64,000 nt of DNA from Geodermatophilus saharensis (GTDB taxonomy: Bacteria > Actinomycetota > Actinomycetes > Mycobacteriales > Geodermatophilaceae): assembly GCF_900188205.1 (NCBI RefSeq), contig NZ_FZOH01000005.1, positions 276,456-340,455 of the forward strand. The letters are read 5' to 3'. Made by a program: the position numbers and the translations under genes. Below the pieces are notes generated by a model, which was not told the origin of the DNA, made no database searches, and saw nothing but the letters and a program-made list of their open reading frames with translations. Below are positions 47,148 to 58,104 of the stretch, one piece after another. The stretch's first letter is position 1, and each line of letters begins with the position of its first letter.

Positions 47148-48736
47148 CGATCGCTCGCGGCGGTCGTGGTGGCGGAGGCGGTGGCGGCCGAGGCGGCCGT
47201 GGCGGCGGCGACGGTCTCGCGGACGCCGTCGTGCGCGAGCCGGTGCAGGGCCGCGGCGAGCTCCCCGGGGAAGCCGGGGACCGTCCCGAGGTCGCCGAAC
47301 ACCTTCCGCTCGGCGAGCAGCGGGCGCGGGTCGGCACCGCCGGCGCGGGCCAGCGCCTGCAGGTGCGCACCGCGGTCGTCCTCGACCGGCAGCGGCAGCC
47401 CGGCATCGTCGGTGCGCTGCAGGTACCGCACCCAGCCGGCCAGCGCGAGGGTCAGCAGGCCGTGCGGGCGGCCCTCGGCCAGCGCCTGGCGCAGCGAGGG
47501 CAGCAGGTGCTGGGGCAGCTTGGTGGAGCCGCGGCGGCACAGCCGGGACAGCCGGTCGGCGATGGCCGGGTTGGCGAAGCGCTGCCGCAGCGTGGCCTTG
47601 TACTCGTCGAGGTCGATGCCCTCGGGGCAGGGGATGAGCGGCGTGACCTCGTCGTCCATGAGGTGCCGGGCGTAGGCGTCGAACACCGGGTCGCCCATGA
47701 GGACGTCGATGCGCTCGTGCCCGGCGAGCGTGCCGAGGTAGCCCAGCGCCGAGTGGGTGGCGTTGAGCAGCCGGGTCTTCATCAGCTCGTGGTGGGTGAC
47801 GTCGCGCACGAACCGCACGCCCACCTGGTCCAGCGGCGGGCGGCCGTTGCAGAACACGTCCTCGATGACCCACTGCGAGAAGGGCTCGGTGACGACGGGC
47901 CAGCGGTCGTCGACGCCGTACCGGCGGGCGAGCGCCGCGCGCTCCTCGGGCGCGGTCTGCGGGGTGATGCGGTCGACCATGCTGCTGGGGAAGGCGACGC
48001 GGTCGGTGATCCAGCGCGCGAGCACCTCGTCGCGCCGCGCGGCGAAGCCGACCACCGCGGTGCGGGTGGCGTCGCCGTTGCGGTGCAGGTTGTCGCAGGA
48101 CAGCACGGTGAACGGCGCGGTGCCGGCCCAGCGGCGGCGGTCGAGCGCCTCGACGAGGAAGCCGAAGACCGTGCGCGGGCGCCCGGGGTGGGCGAGGTCG
48201 TGCCGGACGTCGTCGTCAGGGGTGAAGGCCCCGGTGCACGGGTCGAGCAGGTAGCCGGCGTCGGTGATGGTCATCGTGACCACCCGCGTCCGGGGATCGG
48301 TGAGCCGGTCGAGCACGGCGGCGGGGGCGTCGGGGGCGAAGAGGTAGTCGGTGAGGACGCCGACGACCCGCGCCCGCTCGCCGTCGGGACTGCGCTCGAC
48401 GACGGTGTAGAGGTTGTCCTGCGGGGCCAGGGCCTCCTGCATGGACCGGTGCCGCAGCCCCACCCCGACCACACCCCAGCCGCCGGACACGCGCCGCTCG
48501 GCGACCTCGTCGAAGTAGGTGAGCTGGTGGGCGCGCGAGAAGCCGCCGACGCTGAGGTGGACGACGGCGGGGACGAGCGCCGAGCGGTCGTAGGTGGGGA
48601 CGGTGAGGCGGGCCCCGTGCTGCTCGAGCGTCGCGGCGGTCAGCGGCCGGATGCGGACGACGGGTGCCACCGCCGGCTCCGCGGGGGCCGTCCGGCTCCG
48701 CGGGTGCTCCCGCGGAGGACGCTCGGGCTGCGCCAT
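47144..48736 (-). CDS. Mannitol dehydrogenase family (polyol-specific long-chain) oxidoreductase
   Basis: A 530-aa NAD(P)-dependent enzyme. The N-terminal cofactor region is VVHLSVGGFSRAHQLTYFDE, the middle HELMKTRLLNATHSALGYLG holds the catalytic Lys and the Asn/His of the PSLDR family, and the C-terminal helical domain matches mannitol-2-dehydrogenase-like members (LFAPDAPAAVLDRLTDPRTR, VTMTITDAGYLLD). The ATG at 48736 follows GGAAGGA. It is first in a four-gene overlapping set, so it probably supplies a polyol or polyol phosphate (mannitol, arabinitol or similar). Confidence 0.9.
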   Translation of the reverse strand: MAQPERPPREHPRSRTAPAEPAVAPVVRIRPLTAATLEQHGARLTVPTYDRSALVPAVVHLSVGGFSRAHQLTYFDEVAERRVSGGWGVVGVGLRHRSMQEALAPQDNLYTVVERSPDGERARVVGVLTDYLFAPDAPAAVLDRLTDPRTRVVTMTITDAGYLLDPCTGAFTPDDDVRHDLAHPGRPRTVFGFLVEALDRRRWAGTAPFTVLSCDNLHRNGDATRTAVVGFAARRDEVLARWITDRVAFPSSMVDRITPQTAPEERAALARRYGVDDRWPVVTEPFSQWVIEDVFCNGRPPLDQVGVRFVRDVTHHELMKTRLLNATHSALGYLGTLAGHERIDVLMGDPVFDAYARHLMDDEVTPLIPCPEGIDLDEYKATLRQRFANPAIADRLSRLCRRGSTKLPQHLLPSLRQALAEGRPHGLLTLALAGWVRYLQRTDDAGLPLPVEDDRGAHLQALARAGGADPRPLLAERKVFGDLGTVPGFPGELAAALHRLAHDGVRETVAAATAASAATASATTTAASDR

Positions 48737-49182
48737 CGAGGCATCGGTCCTTCCTGTCCAGGGTCGGTGCTGGGCACGACCGGTCGCACCGCTGCCACGA
48801 GGCGTCCACGGACCCCGCAGGGGGACGATCATGGGATCACGCCGACCGGAGCGGCCGCACCCCCGGGGGAGGCGGCGGCCGGCGGTGGCGGCGAGTCCTG
48901 CGGCGTGTCGCGTCGGGCGCCGGGCGCGGTGCGGTACGCGGGCGTCGGCGGGGTGTCGGCCCGGCGGGTGAGCGTCGGACCGGCGCGAGCTTCTCCACGC
49001 CGGAGGCAGGACCTGCCCCGGGGCGCGGTCGCCCAAACGCGGCTGCGCGACGTGACTCGGCACACACGGCGCGTCATCCAGCGACACGCGGGCAGAGGGT
49101 CACGAGACGGTCACGGTGTGTTTGGATCGCTGGGTCCTGATCGGGCCCACGGGGGCCGCTTCCCACGAGCGGGGTACGAGCG
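48737..49182. other. 446-bp intergenic region between divergent polyol cassette and M23 gene
   Basis: No credible gene is seen. It must hold the promoters of the polyol cassette (minus) and the M23 gene (plus). Near 49099-49115 GGTCACGAGAC and GGTCACGGTG form a direct repeat 11 bp apart, a possible regulator site (MtrA-like spacing, unproven). A GGCAG/CTGCC stem lies near 49003. Confidence 0.5.
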
Positions 49183-50262
49183 TTGGCCAGTCACCGGAGC
49201 GAGGCGGGTCTGCTGCCGCGGCCCTCGAGCGACGCCCGCCGCGAGGTGCCCGGCCCCCGGACCGGCGCGCACCGGCGCGCCGCGGCCCGCCCGGTCTCGC
49301 CGTTGCGCGGCTTCCCGCCGGTCCGCCCCGCCGACCCGGCGCCCTGGGCCGCGGTCCTGCCCGCACCGCGGACGGCCGACCACGACGTCGTCGCCGACCC
49401 GGGGCCGGCCGCGCTCCCCACCGCACTCCTGGCGGTGGAGGAGGACGCCGTCCCGGTCGACGCCGTCCCGGTCGACGCCGTCCCGGTCGACGCCGTCCCG
49501 GTCGACGCCGTCCCGGTCGACGCCGTCCCGGCCCCCGTGGCAGCCGACCCCGCGCCCGTCCACCGGCGTCGCGGCCTGCGCGACCGCCGTCCCTCCCTGC
49601 TCGTCGCCGCGCTGGTCGCCGGCGCCGTGGGCGCGGCCGTCGTCGGGGTGCCCGGATCGCCGCAGGCGGCCGCCGAGCCGACCCCGGTGCTCGGCGCGAT
49701 GGACCTGGCCACCGGCGACGAGGCGGTCGAGGTCATGCCGATGGCCTCCATCACCGAGGCGGAGGCGCAGGCCCGGCTGGAGGAGGTCGCCGCCTCCCGC
49801 GCGGAGCGCGCCGCCGCCGAGGCCGCCGCCGCGGAGGCCGCCGCGGCCGCCGCCGAGGCGGCCCGGCCCAAGGCGGTGCTGCCGGTGGACGGCGCGCGGT
49901 TCACCAGCGGCTTCGGCTCGCGCTGGGGCACCTTCCACTACGGCATCGACCTCGCCGCCCCGATCGGCACGCCGGAGTACGCCGCGGCCGACGGCGTGGT
50001 GGTGCGCGCCGGTGCGGCCAGCGGCTTCGGACTGGCCGTCTACGTCCTCCACGAGAACGGCGACGTCACCGTCTACGGCCACATGGAGGAGATCCTCGTC
50101 GAGCCGGGGCAGTACGTGGAGGCCGGCGAGACGATCGCGCTGCTGGGCAACCGCGGCCAGTCGACCGGGCCGCACCTGCACTTCGAGGTGCACGAGGGCG
50201 GCATGGACGGCGAGCGGATCGACCCCGTCGGCTGGCTGGCCGAGCGCGGCGTCGAGGTCTGA
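49183..50262 (+). CDS. M23-family peptidoglycan endopeptidase with repeat-bearing N-terminus
   Basis: A 359-aa LytM-type protein. The N-terminal half is an Arg/Pro-rich cytosolic tail with the five-residue repeat PVDAV x5, then one membrane helix (LLVAALVAGAVGAAVVGVPG), a Glu/Ala coiled coil (AQARLEEVAASRAERAAAEA onward), and a C-terminal M23 domain (RFTSGFGSRWGTFHYGIDLA, VTVYGHMEEILVEPGQYVEA, GPHLHFEVHEGG) with the HxxxD and HxH zinc ligands. It starts at TTG 49183, since no ATG/GTG gives the conserved N-terminus. It is anchored and faces the cell wall. Confidence 0.85.
   Translation: MASHRSEAGLLPRPSSDARREVPGPRTGAHRRAAARPVSPLRGFPPVRPADPAPWAAVLPAPRTADHDVVADPGPAALPTALLAVEEDAVPVDAVPVDAVPVDAVPVDAVPVDAVPAPVAADPAPVHRRRGLRDRRPSLLVAALVAGAVGAAVVGVPGSPQAAAEPTPVLGAMDLATGDEAVEVMPMASITEAEAQARLEEVAASRAERAAAEAAAAEAAAAAAEAARPKAVLPVDGARFTSGFGSRWGTFHYGIDLAAPIGTPEYAAADGVVVRAGAASGFGLAVYVLHENGDVTVYGHMEEILVEPGQYVEAGETIALLGNRGQSTGPHLHFEVHEGGMDGERIDPVGWLAERGVEV
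49447..49530 (+). repeat. 15-bp tandem repeat in the M23 gene
   Basis: The unit GCCGTCCCGGTCGAC repeats five times without error (49447-49521), with a partial sixth. Each unit adds AVPVD, so copy changes keep the frame. Confidence 0.9.
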
Positions 50263-50346
50263 CGCGCCGCCACCCCCCGCGCGGGCGGTCCCGGGCGGCG
50301 ATGTACAGTTCTCCTCGGTCCGGACGACACCGGCCGGGCCGGGAAC

Positions 50347-50419
50347 GGGGCTGTGGCGCAGCTGGTAGCGCACCACACTGGCAGTGTGGGGGTCAGGGGT
50401 TCGAGTCCCCTCAGCTCCA
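50347..50419 (+). tRNA. tRNA-Ala (anticodon GGC)
   Basis: Acceptor GGGGCTG/CAGCTCC (one G:U), D arm with GCGC...GCGC, anticodon arm CCACA-CTGGCAG-TGTGG with GGC, T arm GGGG-TTCGAGT-CCCC, and discriminator A. The 3' CCA is not encoded (CCC follows). It is not next to an integrase or genomic island. Confidence 0.96.
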
Positions 50420-50805
50420 CCCCGACGACCAGGCCGTTCTCCCTCGGGAGAGCGGCCTGGGTCGTCTCCGGTCGCAGTCGTGGTCGCAGTCGCGGTCGAC
50501 GCGGGCGTCACGAGCCTCCGGTGACTCGTCACCACGGATCCCGGGACTGCCGGTGCACGAGGCGCTGTGCCCCGTGATCCCGTGTGCCCCGTGATCCCGT
50601 CGCGTCTCAGGGCCACCGCCGGCGGCGAGGCCCCATCCGCTCGGGGACGGGACCCCGACGGGCGAGTACGTTGCTGGGTGCGTCGCGCCAGCGGCCTCTG
50701 ACAGGTCATGCAGGTGGCCTTGCGGACTCCGGGCCACCCGCCACGGGCGGCCCCCTCCGGCGTCGAGCCTCCGTCGACCGGCCGGACCTGACAGAGCGGA
50801 CTGCG
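50420..50805. other. 386-bp intergenic region between tRNA-Ala and the GAF-ANTAR gene
   Basis: The region holds the tRNA terminator (50424-50466), the near-repeats GTCGCAGTCGTGGTCGCAGTCGCGG and a direct repeat of GTGCCCCGTGATCCCGT around 50568-50602. No credible gene is seen. The promoter of the GAF-ANTAR gene should lie in its last third. Confidence 0.5.
50424..50466 (+). terminator. Terminator of tRNA-Ala
   Basis: GACGACC-AGGCCG-TTCTCCC pairs with GGGAGAG-CGGCCT-GGGTCGTC, an almost perfect 20-bp stem with a 3-nt loop, 5 nt after the tRNA. Confidence 0.8.
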
Positions 50806-51546
50806 ATGAGCCCCGACGACGATCAGCGGCCGCCCGAGAACCTGGACGTCCACGATGCCTTCGCCGAACTCGGGCAGCTGTCCTTCAGCGACACCTCCCT
50901 GGACGCGATGCTGCAGAGGATCGCCGACCTGGCCAAGCAGGTCATCCCCGGCGTCGCGGAGGCCTCGGTCAGCCTGGTGACCAACGACAAGGCCACCACC
51001 GCCGCCTTCACCGGCAAGCTGGCGCTCGACCTCGACGAGTCGCAGTACGGTCGCGGCTACGGCCCCTGCCTGGAAGCGGCGGTCGGTGAGGAGATCCGCG
51101 AGATCACCGACGCCCGCGGGGAGCGGCGCTGGCCGGACTACGCCCAGGCGTGCGTCGAACGCGGCTCCCTGAGCTCGATGTCGGTTCCCGTACCGGTGCG
51201 CCAGACCGTCCACGGTGCGCTGAACCTCTACGCGGTCGAGGCCGACGCGTTCGACGACGAGGCCAGGGACGTCGCCCGGGCGTTCGCCTCCTACGTCGCC
51301 GTGGCGGTGCACAACGTGCACCTCTACGAGAGCACCCGCGACCTCGCCGAGAACCTGGACCGGGCCATGCAGACGCGGGCCGTCATCGAACAGGCCAAGG
51401 GCGTCCTGATGAGCCAGCGACGCTGCGACGCGGCAGAGGCCTTCCAGTTGCTGGCGGCCGCCTCGCAGCGGTCCAACCGCAAGCTCCGCGACATCGCCCA
51501 GGCCATCGTCGACGGTGCGAGCCGCACCCCGAGCAGCGAGGCCTGA
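50806..51546 (+). CDS. GAF-ANTAR RNA-binding antitermination regulator
   Basis: A 246-aa protein: GAF domain (AVGEEIREITDARGERRWPD, SSMSVPVPVRQTVHGALNLY) and a C-terminal ANTAR three-helix domain (MQTRAVIEQAKGVLMSQRRC, DAAEAFQLLAAASQRSNRKL). ANTAR domains bind paired RNA hairpins to prevent termination, after a GAF-sensed signal. Start ATG 50806. It converges on a paralogous gene with a terminator between them. Confidence 0.9.
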   Translation: MSPDDDQRPPENLDVHDAFAELGQLSFSDTSLDAMLQRIADLAKQVIPGVAEASVSLVTNDKATTAAFTGKLALDLDESQYGRGYGPCLEAAVGEEIREITDARGERRWPDYAQACVERGSLSSMSVPVPVRQTVHGALNLYAVEADAFDDEARDVARAFASYVAVAVHNVHLYESTRDLAENLDRAMQTRAVIEQAKGVLMSQRRCDAAEAFQLLAAASQRSNRKLRDIAQAIVDGASRTPSSEA

Positions 51547-51570
51547 CCGGCGCCCCGGGTGTCCGGGGGC

Positions 51571-51604
51571 GGCCCCGCCACCCCCGGTCTGGAGTGGCGG
51601 GGCC
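51571..51604. terminator. Bidirectional terminator between two ANTAR genes
   Basis: GGCCCCGCCAC/GTGGCGGGGCC, 11-bp perfect stem, 12-nt loop. Confidence 0.7.
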
Positions 51605-51658
51605 TGACCGCGGCACGCCCCCCGGGTGGCCGCCGCGGCTGCGCGGGTGCGACGGACG

Positions 51659-52438
51659 TCAGGTGTCTCGCTGGTGCACCGCCTGGTCGGCTGATCGCCG
51701 GGACCGGGATCGGACGGGCGGCAGCTCGCCGGTGAGGACCAGGGTCTCGGCGATCTCGCGGACCTTGACGTTCCTGCTCATGGACACCGTGGCGAGGGCT
51801 TCGAAGGCCTGGTCGGCGGTCATTCCGTGGCGCTCGATCAGGATGCCCTTGGCCTGCTCGATGACCGCTCGGGACTCGAGCGCGATCTGGAGGTTGTCGG
51901 CCGCCTCCCGGGCCTTGCGGTACGCCTGGACGGTCCCGGCGGCGACCGCCGCGTAGGGGGCGAGCCCGGTGGCCACCGCCCGGCTGGCCTCGTCGAAGGC
52001 GTCCGCCCTCCGGGCGTAGACGTTCAGCGATCCCGCGACCTGCTCCTCCCCGGCGAGGACCAGGGGCACGGCCAGCAGACCGAGGACGCCGTGTGCGGTG
52101 ACGTGGCGGCCGTAGTCGGGCCACCGGCTGTCCACGCGGGTGTCGCCGATCTCCACCAGGACGCCGTGGCGGGCGGTGTGCAGGCACGGCCCGTCCCCGC
52201 GGCGGTACTGGGCCTCGTCGAGCCCGAGGGCCAGCGGCCCGGTGTCGACGACCGTTCTGGGCTCGTTCCTGATCAGCAGCGTGACCGACGCCTCCGGGTC
52301 ACCGGGCATGACCCTCTTGGTGAGGTCGGCCATCGACTGCAGCAGGCTCTCCATGGAGAGCTCCGCCAAGGACCGCTGGCCCAGGTGCTCCAGCGCCTCG
52401 GCCGCTTCTCTGGACCGCTGCTCGTCGCTGCGGGCCAC
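51659..52438 (-). CDS. GAF-ANTAR RNA-binding antitermination regulator, second copy
   Basis: A 259-aa paralogue: GAF (DTRVDSRWPDYGRHVTAHGV, LAVPLVLAGEEQVAGSLNVY) and ANTAR (LESRAVIEQAKGILIERHGM, TADQAFEALATVSMSRNVKV). Identity to the neighbouring gene is highest in the GAF core and the ANTAR helix EQAKG(I/V)L. Inverted placement suggests an old inverted duplication. It has a longer basic C-terminal tail. Confidence 0.9.
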   Translation of the reverse strand: MARSDEQRSREAAEALEHLGQRSLAELSMESLLQSMADLTKRVMPGDPEASVTLLIRNEPRTVVDTGPLALGLDEAQYRRGDGPCLHTARHGVLVEIGDTRVDSRWPDYGRHVTAHGVLGLLAVPLVLAGEEQVAGSLNVYARRADAFDEASRAVATGLAPYAAVAAGTVQAYRKAREAADNLQIALESRAVIEQAKGILIERHGMTADQAFEALATVSMSRNVKVREIAETLVLTGELPPVRSRSRRSADQAVHQRDT

Positions 52439-52668
52439 CGCGGGCCTCCGGTCTCATCGGAACCGGGGCGTGACCTCGGCGGCGAACCCCACGGTGGGCT
52501 CCGCATCTGCGCTACGCCGCTGCCTGACGCAACATCGACGCCCGACGCCGGGCGTTCGAGGAGAGCCTATCCGACCGCCCGGCCGGCGCAGGGGCGGTCG
52601 GCTCACGGGAGGGCAGCGAACGCCACGGACGCGAGCACGACGGCCCGGCGGCGGAGGGCGTCGCCCGG

Positions 52669-53052
52669 TCAGCCGGCTTGGTCGACGCAGAGGATGTTGC
52701 CCTCGCTGTCGGTGAACCAGGCCGCCCGGCCCATCCCCGGGATCGAGGCGATGGGCCCGGTCCAGTCGACGCCGGGCATGTCGTAGTGCTCGAAGCGCAC
52801 GCCCTTGGCCTCGAGGTCGCGGACCTCGGACTCGATGTCGTCGACGTGCACCTGCGCGAGCGTGTGCCCCGCCTGCCCGGCGAGGTCGGTGCGGTAGACG
52901 CTGAACGCCGTCCCGCCGGCGGTGCGGTAGGTGAGCTGGACGCCCTCGACCTCCGCGACGGGGGTGAGGCCCAGCTTGTCGGCGTAGAAGTCGCGCGCCC
53001 GGTCGAGGTCGCTCGCGGGGATGTTCGCCTCGACGCGGCTGTCGTTCAGCAT
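52669..53052 (-). CDS. VOC/glyoxalase-like protein
   Basis: A 127-aa VOC domain: VEANIPASDLDRARDFYADK, LGLTPVAEVEGVQLTYRTAG, HTLAQVHVDDIESEVRDLEA and GRAAWFTDSEGNILCVDQAG. The conserved metal positions of glyoxalase I are not all present (the first His/Glu pair is absent), so a non-catalytic binding role is possible. ATG 53052 with GGAGG 5 nt upstream. Confidence 0.85.
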   Translation of the reverse strand: MLNDSRVEANIPASDLDRARDFYADKLGLTPVAEVEGVQLTYRTAGGTAFSVYRTDLAGQAGHTLAQVHVDDIESEVRDLEAKGVRFEHYDMPGVDWTGPIASIPGMGRAAWFTDSEGNILCVDQAG

Positions 53053-53161
53053 GGCCGCCTCCGGTCGGCTCGGTGCCGTTCCCCCGTGGGGACGCCCGGA
53101 CGGTAGACCCGCGGTCGTACCCGAGGAAGGGTCCGTGGTCACTGCGTCGTCGCTGCCCGGG

Positions 53162-56431
<3,270 letters not shown>

Positions 56432-56495
56432 CGCGGTCTCCTGGGGGGACGGGATCGGGCTCGGGTCCGATCGTTCGGCGCGGCCGGCGCCCTCG

Positions 56496-56517
56496 GACCG
56501 GGAGGATCGCCGGGTTC
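56496..56517 (-). promoter_or_regulatory. Regulon motif copy upstream of copA
   Basis: Core CCGGGAGGATCGCCGG (56498-56513), the weakest copy. Its near edge is 67 bp from the copA start. 18 of 22 positions match the copy at 58046. Confidence 0.6.
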
Positions 56518-56527
56518 GGCGGGCGGT

Positions 56528-57028
56528 TCAGCCGACGGCGGTGTACGCGGCGGGTGTCCAGGCGGCGACGACCTTCGGCCGGAGGGTGGCGCCCAGGCGG
56601 CGGTAGAACCGCTGGGCGTCGACGTTGTCGGCCTCCACGCCCCAGCGGACGAGCAGCTGCTCGGGCGCGGCCAGGGCGGCGAGGGCGGCCATCAGCCGCC
56701 GGCCGACGCCGGCGTCGCGGTGCCCGGGGCGCACGTAGAGGTCGTCGAGGTCGAGCACGTCACCGCCGGTCCACAGGTGCAGCCGGCGGACGGCGGAGAC
56801 GTAGCCGACGGCGACGCCGTCGCACTCGGCCACGAGCACGACGACGTCCGGGCGCCCGAGCAACTGCTGCCACTGCTCGTCGGTGACCTGGACGTGCTCG
56901 GACTGGTGCTCGTGGGCGGCGATCTCGCGGACCAGCGCGGCGACGGTCGCGGCGTCGGCGGGGGCCGCGCGGCGGATCGGGGTGGCAGGAGGGGTCATGG
57001 CGGGAGGGGTCATGGCGGGAGGGGTCAT
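56528..57028 (-). CDS. GNAT-family N-acetyltransferase with repeated start region
   Basis: A 166-aa acetyltransferase: IRRAAPADAATVAALVREIA, the acetyl-CoA loop LYVRPGHRDAGVGRRLMAAL, and DNVDAQRFYRRLGATLRPKV. The first 15 residues are MTPPA three times, so there are three in-frame ATGs (57028, 57013, 56998) in a perfect 15-bp repeat. The first is taken; GGAG is 8 nt upstream of it. It is last in the copZ-membrane protein-GNAT unit. Confidence 0.85.
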   Translation of the reverse strand: MTPPAMTPPAMTPPATPIRRAAPADAATVAALVREIAAHEHQSEHVQVTDEQWQQLLGRPDVVVLVAECDGVAVGYVSAVRRLHLWTGGDVLDLDDLYVRPGHRDAGVGRRLMAALAALAAPEQLLVRWGVEADNVDAQRFYRRLGATLRPKVVAAWTPAAYTAVG

Positions 57029-57042
57029 CGCGGGCTCCGGTG

Positions 57043-57486
57043 TCAGCAGGAGGCGTACTCGGCGGGGCGCAGCAGCATGGCCGCGGCCATCGCCGGGAGC
57101 ATGAGCACGTGGCCCCACAGCAGGAGGGCGCCCTCGCCGATGAGCCCGAGCGCCAGCGGCACGAACAGCACCAGGAACGGCAGGTACATCGCCGCGCCCA
57201 TCTCGGCGATGGGTCGCCAGCGGTGCCCGCGGACCCGCATCCACGCGGACATCGCGACGGTCATGTCGGTGGCCATGACCAGCGCGCCGGTGTAGGGGTT
57301 GGACATCAGCCACGGGGCGCCGACGGCGTCGAGGGCGAGGGTCCACACCGGGTGCAGGGCCACCATGCCGACGGCCATGGCCACGACCATCTCGAGGAAG
57401 TGGCGGGTGAACCTCCGGGCGCTGAGGCGGTGCGGGACGTGCGCGGGTGCGGTCGGCGTGTCCCGGGTGGGCGTCGGGGTGGACAC
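57043..57486 (-). CDS. Four-helix membrane protein of the metal locus, Met-rich
   Basis: A 147-aa protein with a hydrophilic Thr/Pro N-terminus and four hydrophobic segments: FLEMVVAMAVGMVALHPVW, LVMATDMTVAMSAWM, EMGAAMYLPFLVLFVPLALG and GHVLMLPAMAAAMLLRPAEY. Met residues are frequent in the helices, as in copper-handling membrane proteins. Similar sequences are sometimes labelled FliP, which is not supported here. GTG 57486 with GGAGG 6 nt upstream. Between copZ and the GNAT gene. Confidence 0.7.
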   Translation of the reverse strand: MSTPTPTRDTPTAPAHVPHRLSARRFTRHFLEMVVAMAVGMVALHPVWTLALDAVGAPWLMSNPYTGALVMATDMTVAMSAWMRVRGHRWRPIAEMGAAMYLPFLVLFVPLALGLIGEGALLLWGHVLMLPAMAAAMLLRPAEYASC

Positions 57487-57515
57487 GGCGGGCCTCCAGG
57501 AGGGGTGGGTGGGGG

Positions 57516-57749
57516 TCACGGGAGGAGGGCGTAGCCGGCCTCGTCGACGGCGGCGGCGATGTCGGCGCGGTCGACGGGGTGTTCGGCGGTGACGGTGACG
57601 GTGCCGCTGGCCAGGTCGACCGTGACCGACCCGACGCCGTCGACGGCGGCGATCTCCTCGGTGACGGCGCGGCGGCAGTGGTCGCACGTCATGCCGGTGA
57701 CGGTGAAGGTGGTCGAGCCGACGAAGGTGCGCGGCGTGCTGGACAGCAT
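57516..57749 (-). CDS. copZ: HMA-domain copper chaperone (CopZ-like)
   Basis: A 77-aa single HMA domain: FTVTGMTCDHCRRAVTEEIA with the CxxC metal site, VDGVGSVTVDLASGTVTVTA and a C-terminal EAGYALLP. A cytosolic Cu(I) carrier that would hand metal to CopA. ATG 57749 has GAGGAG 5 nt upstream. First gene of a three-gene unit; the regulon motif is 69 bp upstream. Confidence 0.9.
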   Translation of the reverse strand: MLSSTPRTFVGSTTFTVTGMTCDHCRRAVTEEIAAVDGVGSVTVDLASGTVTVTAEHPVDRADIAAAVDEAGYALLP

Positions 57750-57815
57750 GGGGACTCCTCGGGGTGCGGGGTGGTGGGTCGGGGGACGAGCGTCGGTGCG
57801 GAGGCGGGGCCCTCT

Positions 57816-57840
57816 CACCGGGGAATCCGCCGGGATCTGC
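57816..57840 (-). promoter_or_regulatory. Regulon motif copy upstream of copZ
   Basis: Core CCGGGGAATCCGCCGG (57818-57833) within CACCGGGGAATCCGCCGG followed by GATCTGC. Near edge 69 bp from the copZ start. Confidence 0.7.
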
Positions 57841-57844
57841 ACGG

Positions 57845-57979
57845 TCAGGGGCAGCACCGGCGGGGACGGCGGCGCCAGGGCCGGGAGGGCCGCAGGCACC
57901 GGGTGCGGCGGGCCCGGTCGGCGTCGCGGATCAGCTCCTGCGCGCGGGACCGGGCGAGGTACTCGTGGGCGAAGGGCAC
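57845..57979 (-). CDS. Small Arg/Cys-rich protein (44 aa) of the metal locus
   Basis: The frame reads VPFAHEYLARSRAQELIRDA, then DRARRTRCLRPSRPWRRRPR and RCCP at the end. It starts at GTG with GAGGAG 6 nt upstream and has its own regulon motif 69 bp before the start, which is the strongest evidence that it is real. The N-terminal ARSRAQELIRDADRARR helix resembles other very short actinobacterial proteins. The C-terminal Cys residues (28, 42, 43) could bind metal. Unknown function. Confidence 0.6.
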   Translation of the reverse strand: MPFAHEYLARSRAQELIRDADRARRTRCLRPSRPWRRRPRRCCP

Positions 57980-58045
57980 GGGAGGCTCCTCGGTGGGGGT
58001 GGTCGGGCGGACGGGAAGGACCCTGCGGGTCGGGGGCGGCGCTCA

Positions 58046-58070
58046 CACCGGGGAGATCGCCGGGATCGCC
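58046..58070 (-). promoter_or_regulatory. Regulon motif copy upstream of the 44-aa gene
   Basis: Core CCGGGGAGATCGCCGG (58048-58063), 69 bp from the start. 21 of 25 positions match the copy at 57816. Confidence 0.7.
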
Positions 58071-58104
58071 GGTCCCGGCAGGACCGGCGATCCCGGCCCA
58101 CGGC

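Noticed and set aside
48960..49182. Possible c-di-AMP (ydaO) riboswitch before the M23 gene, as seen for other actinobacterial wall hydrolases
   Set aside because: The conserved blocks of that riboswitch could not be found; only generic GC hairpins are present.
50347..50419. tRNA-Ala as an attachment site of a genomic island
   Set aside because: No integrase, direct repeat of the tRNA end or composition change was seen on either side.
57043..57486. Flagellar FliP annotation for the four-helix membrane protein
   Set aside because: It lacks FliP length and motifs, and no flagellar genes are nearby; the similarity is to Met-rich helices only.
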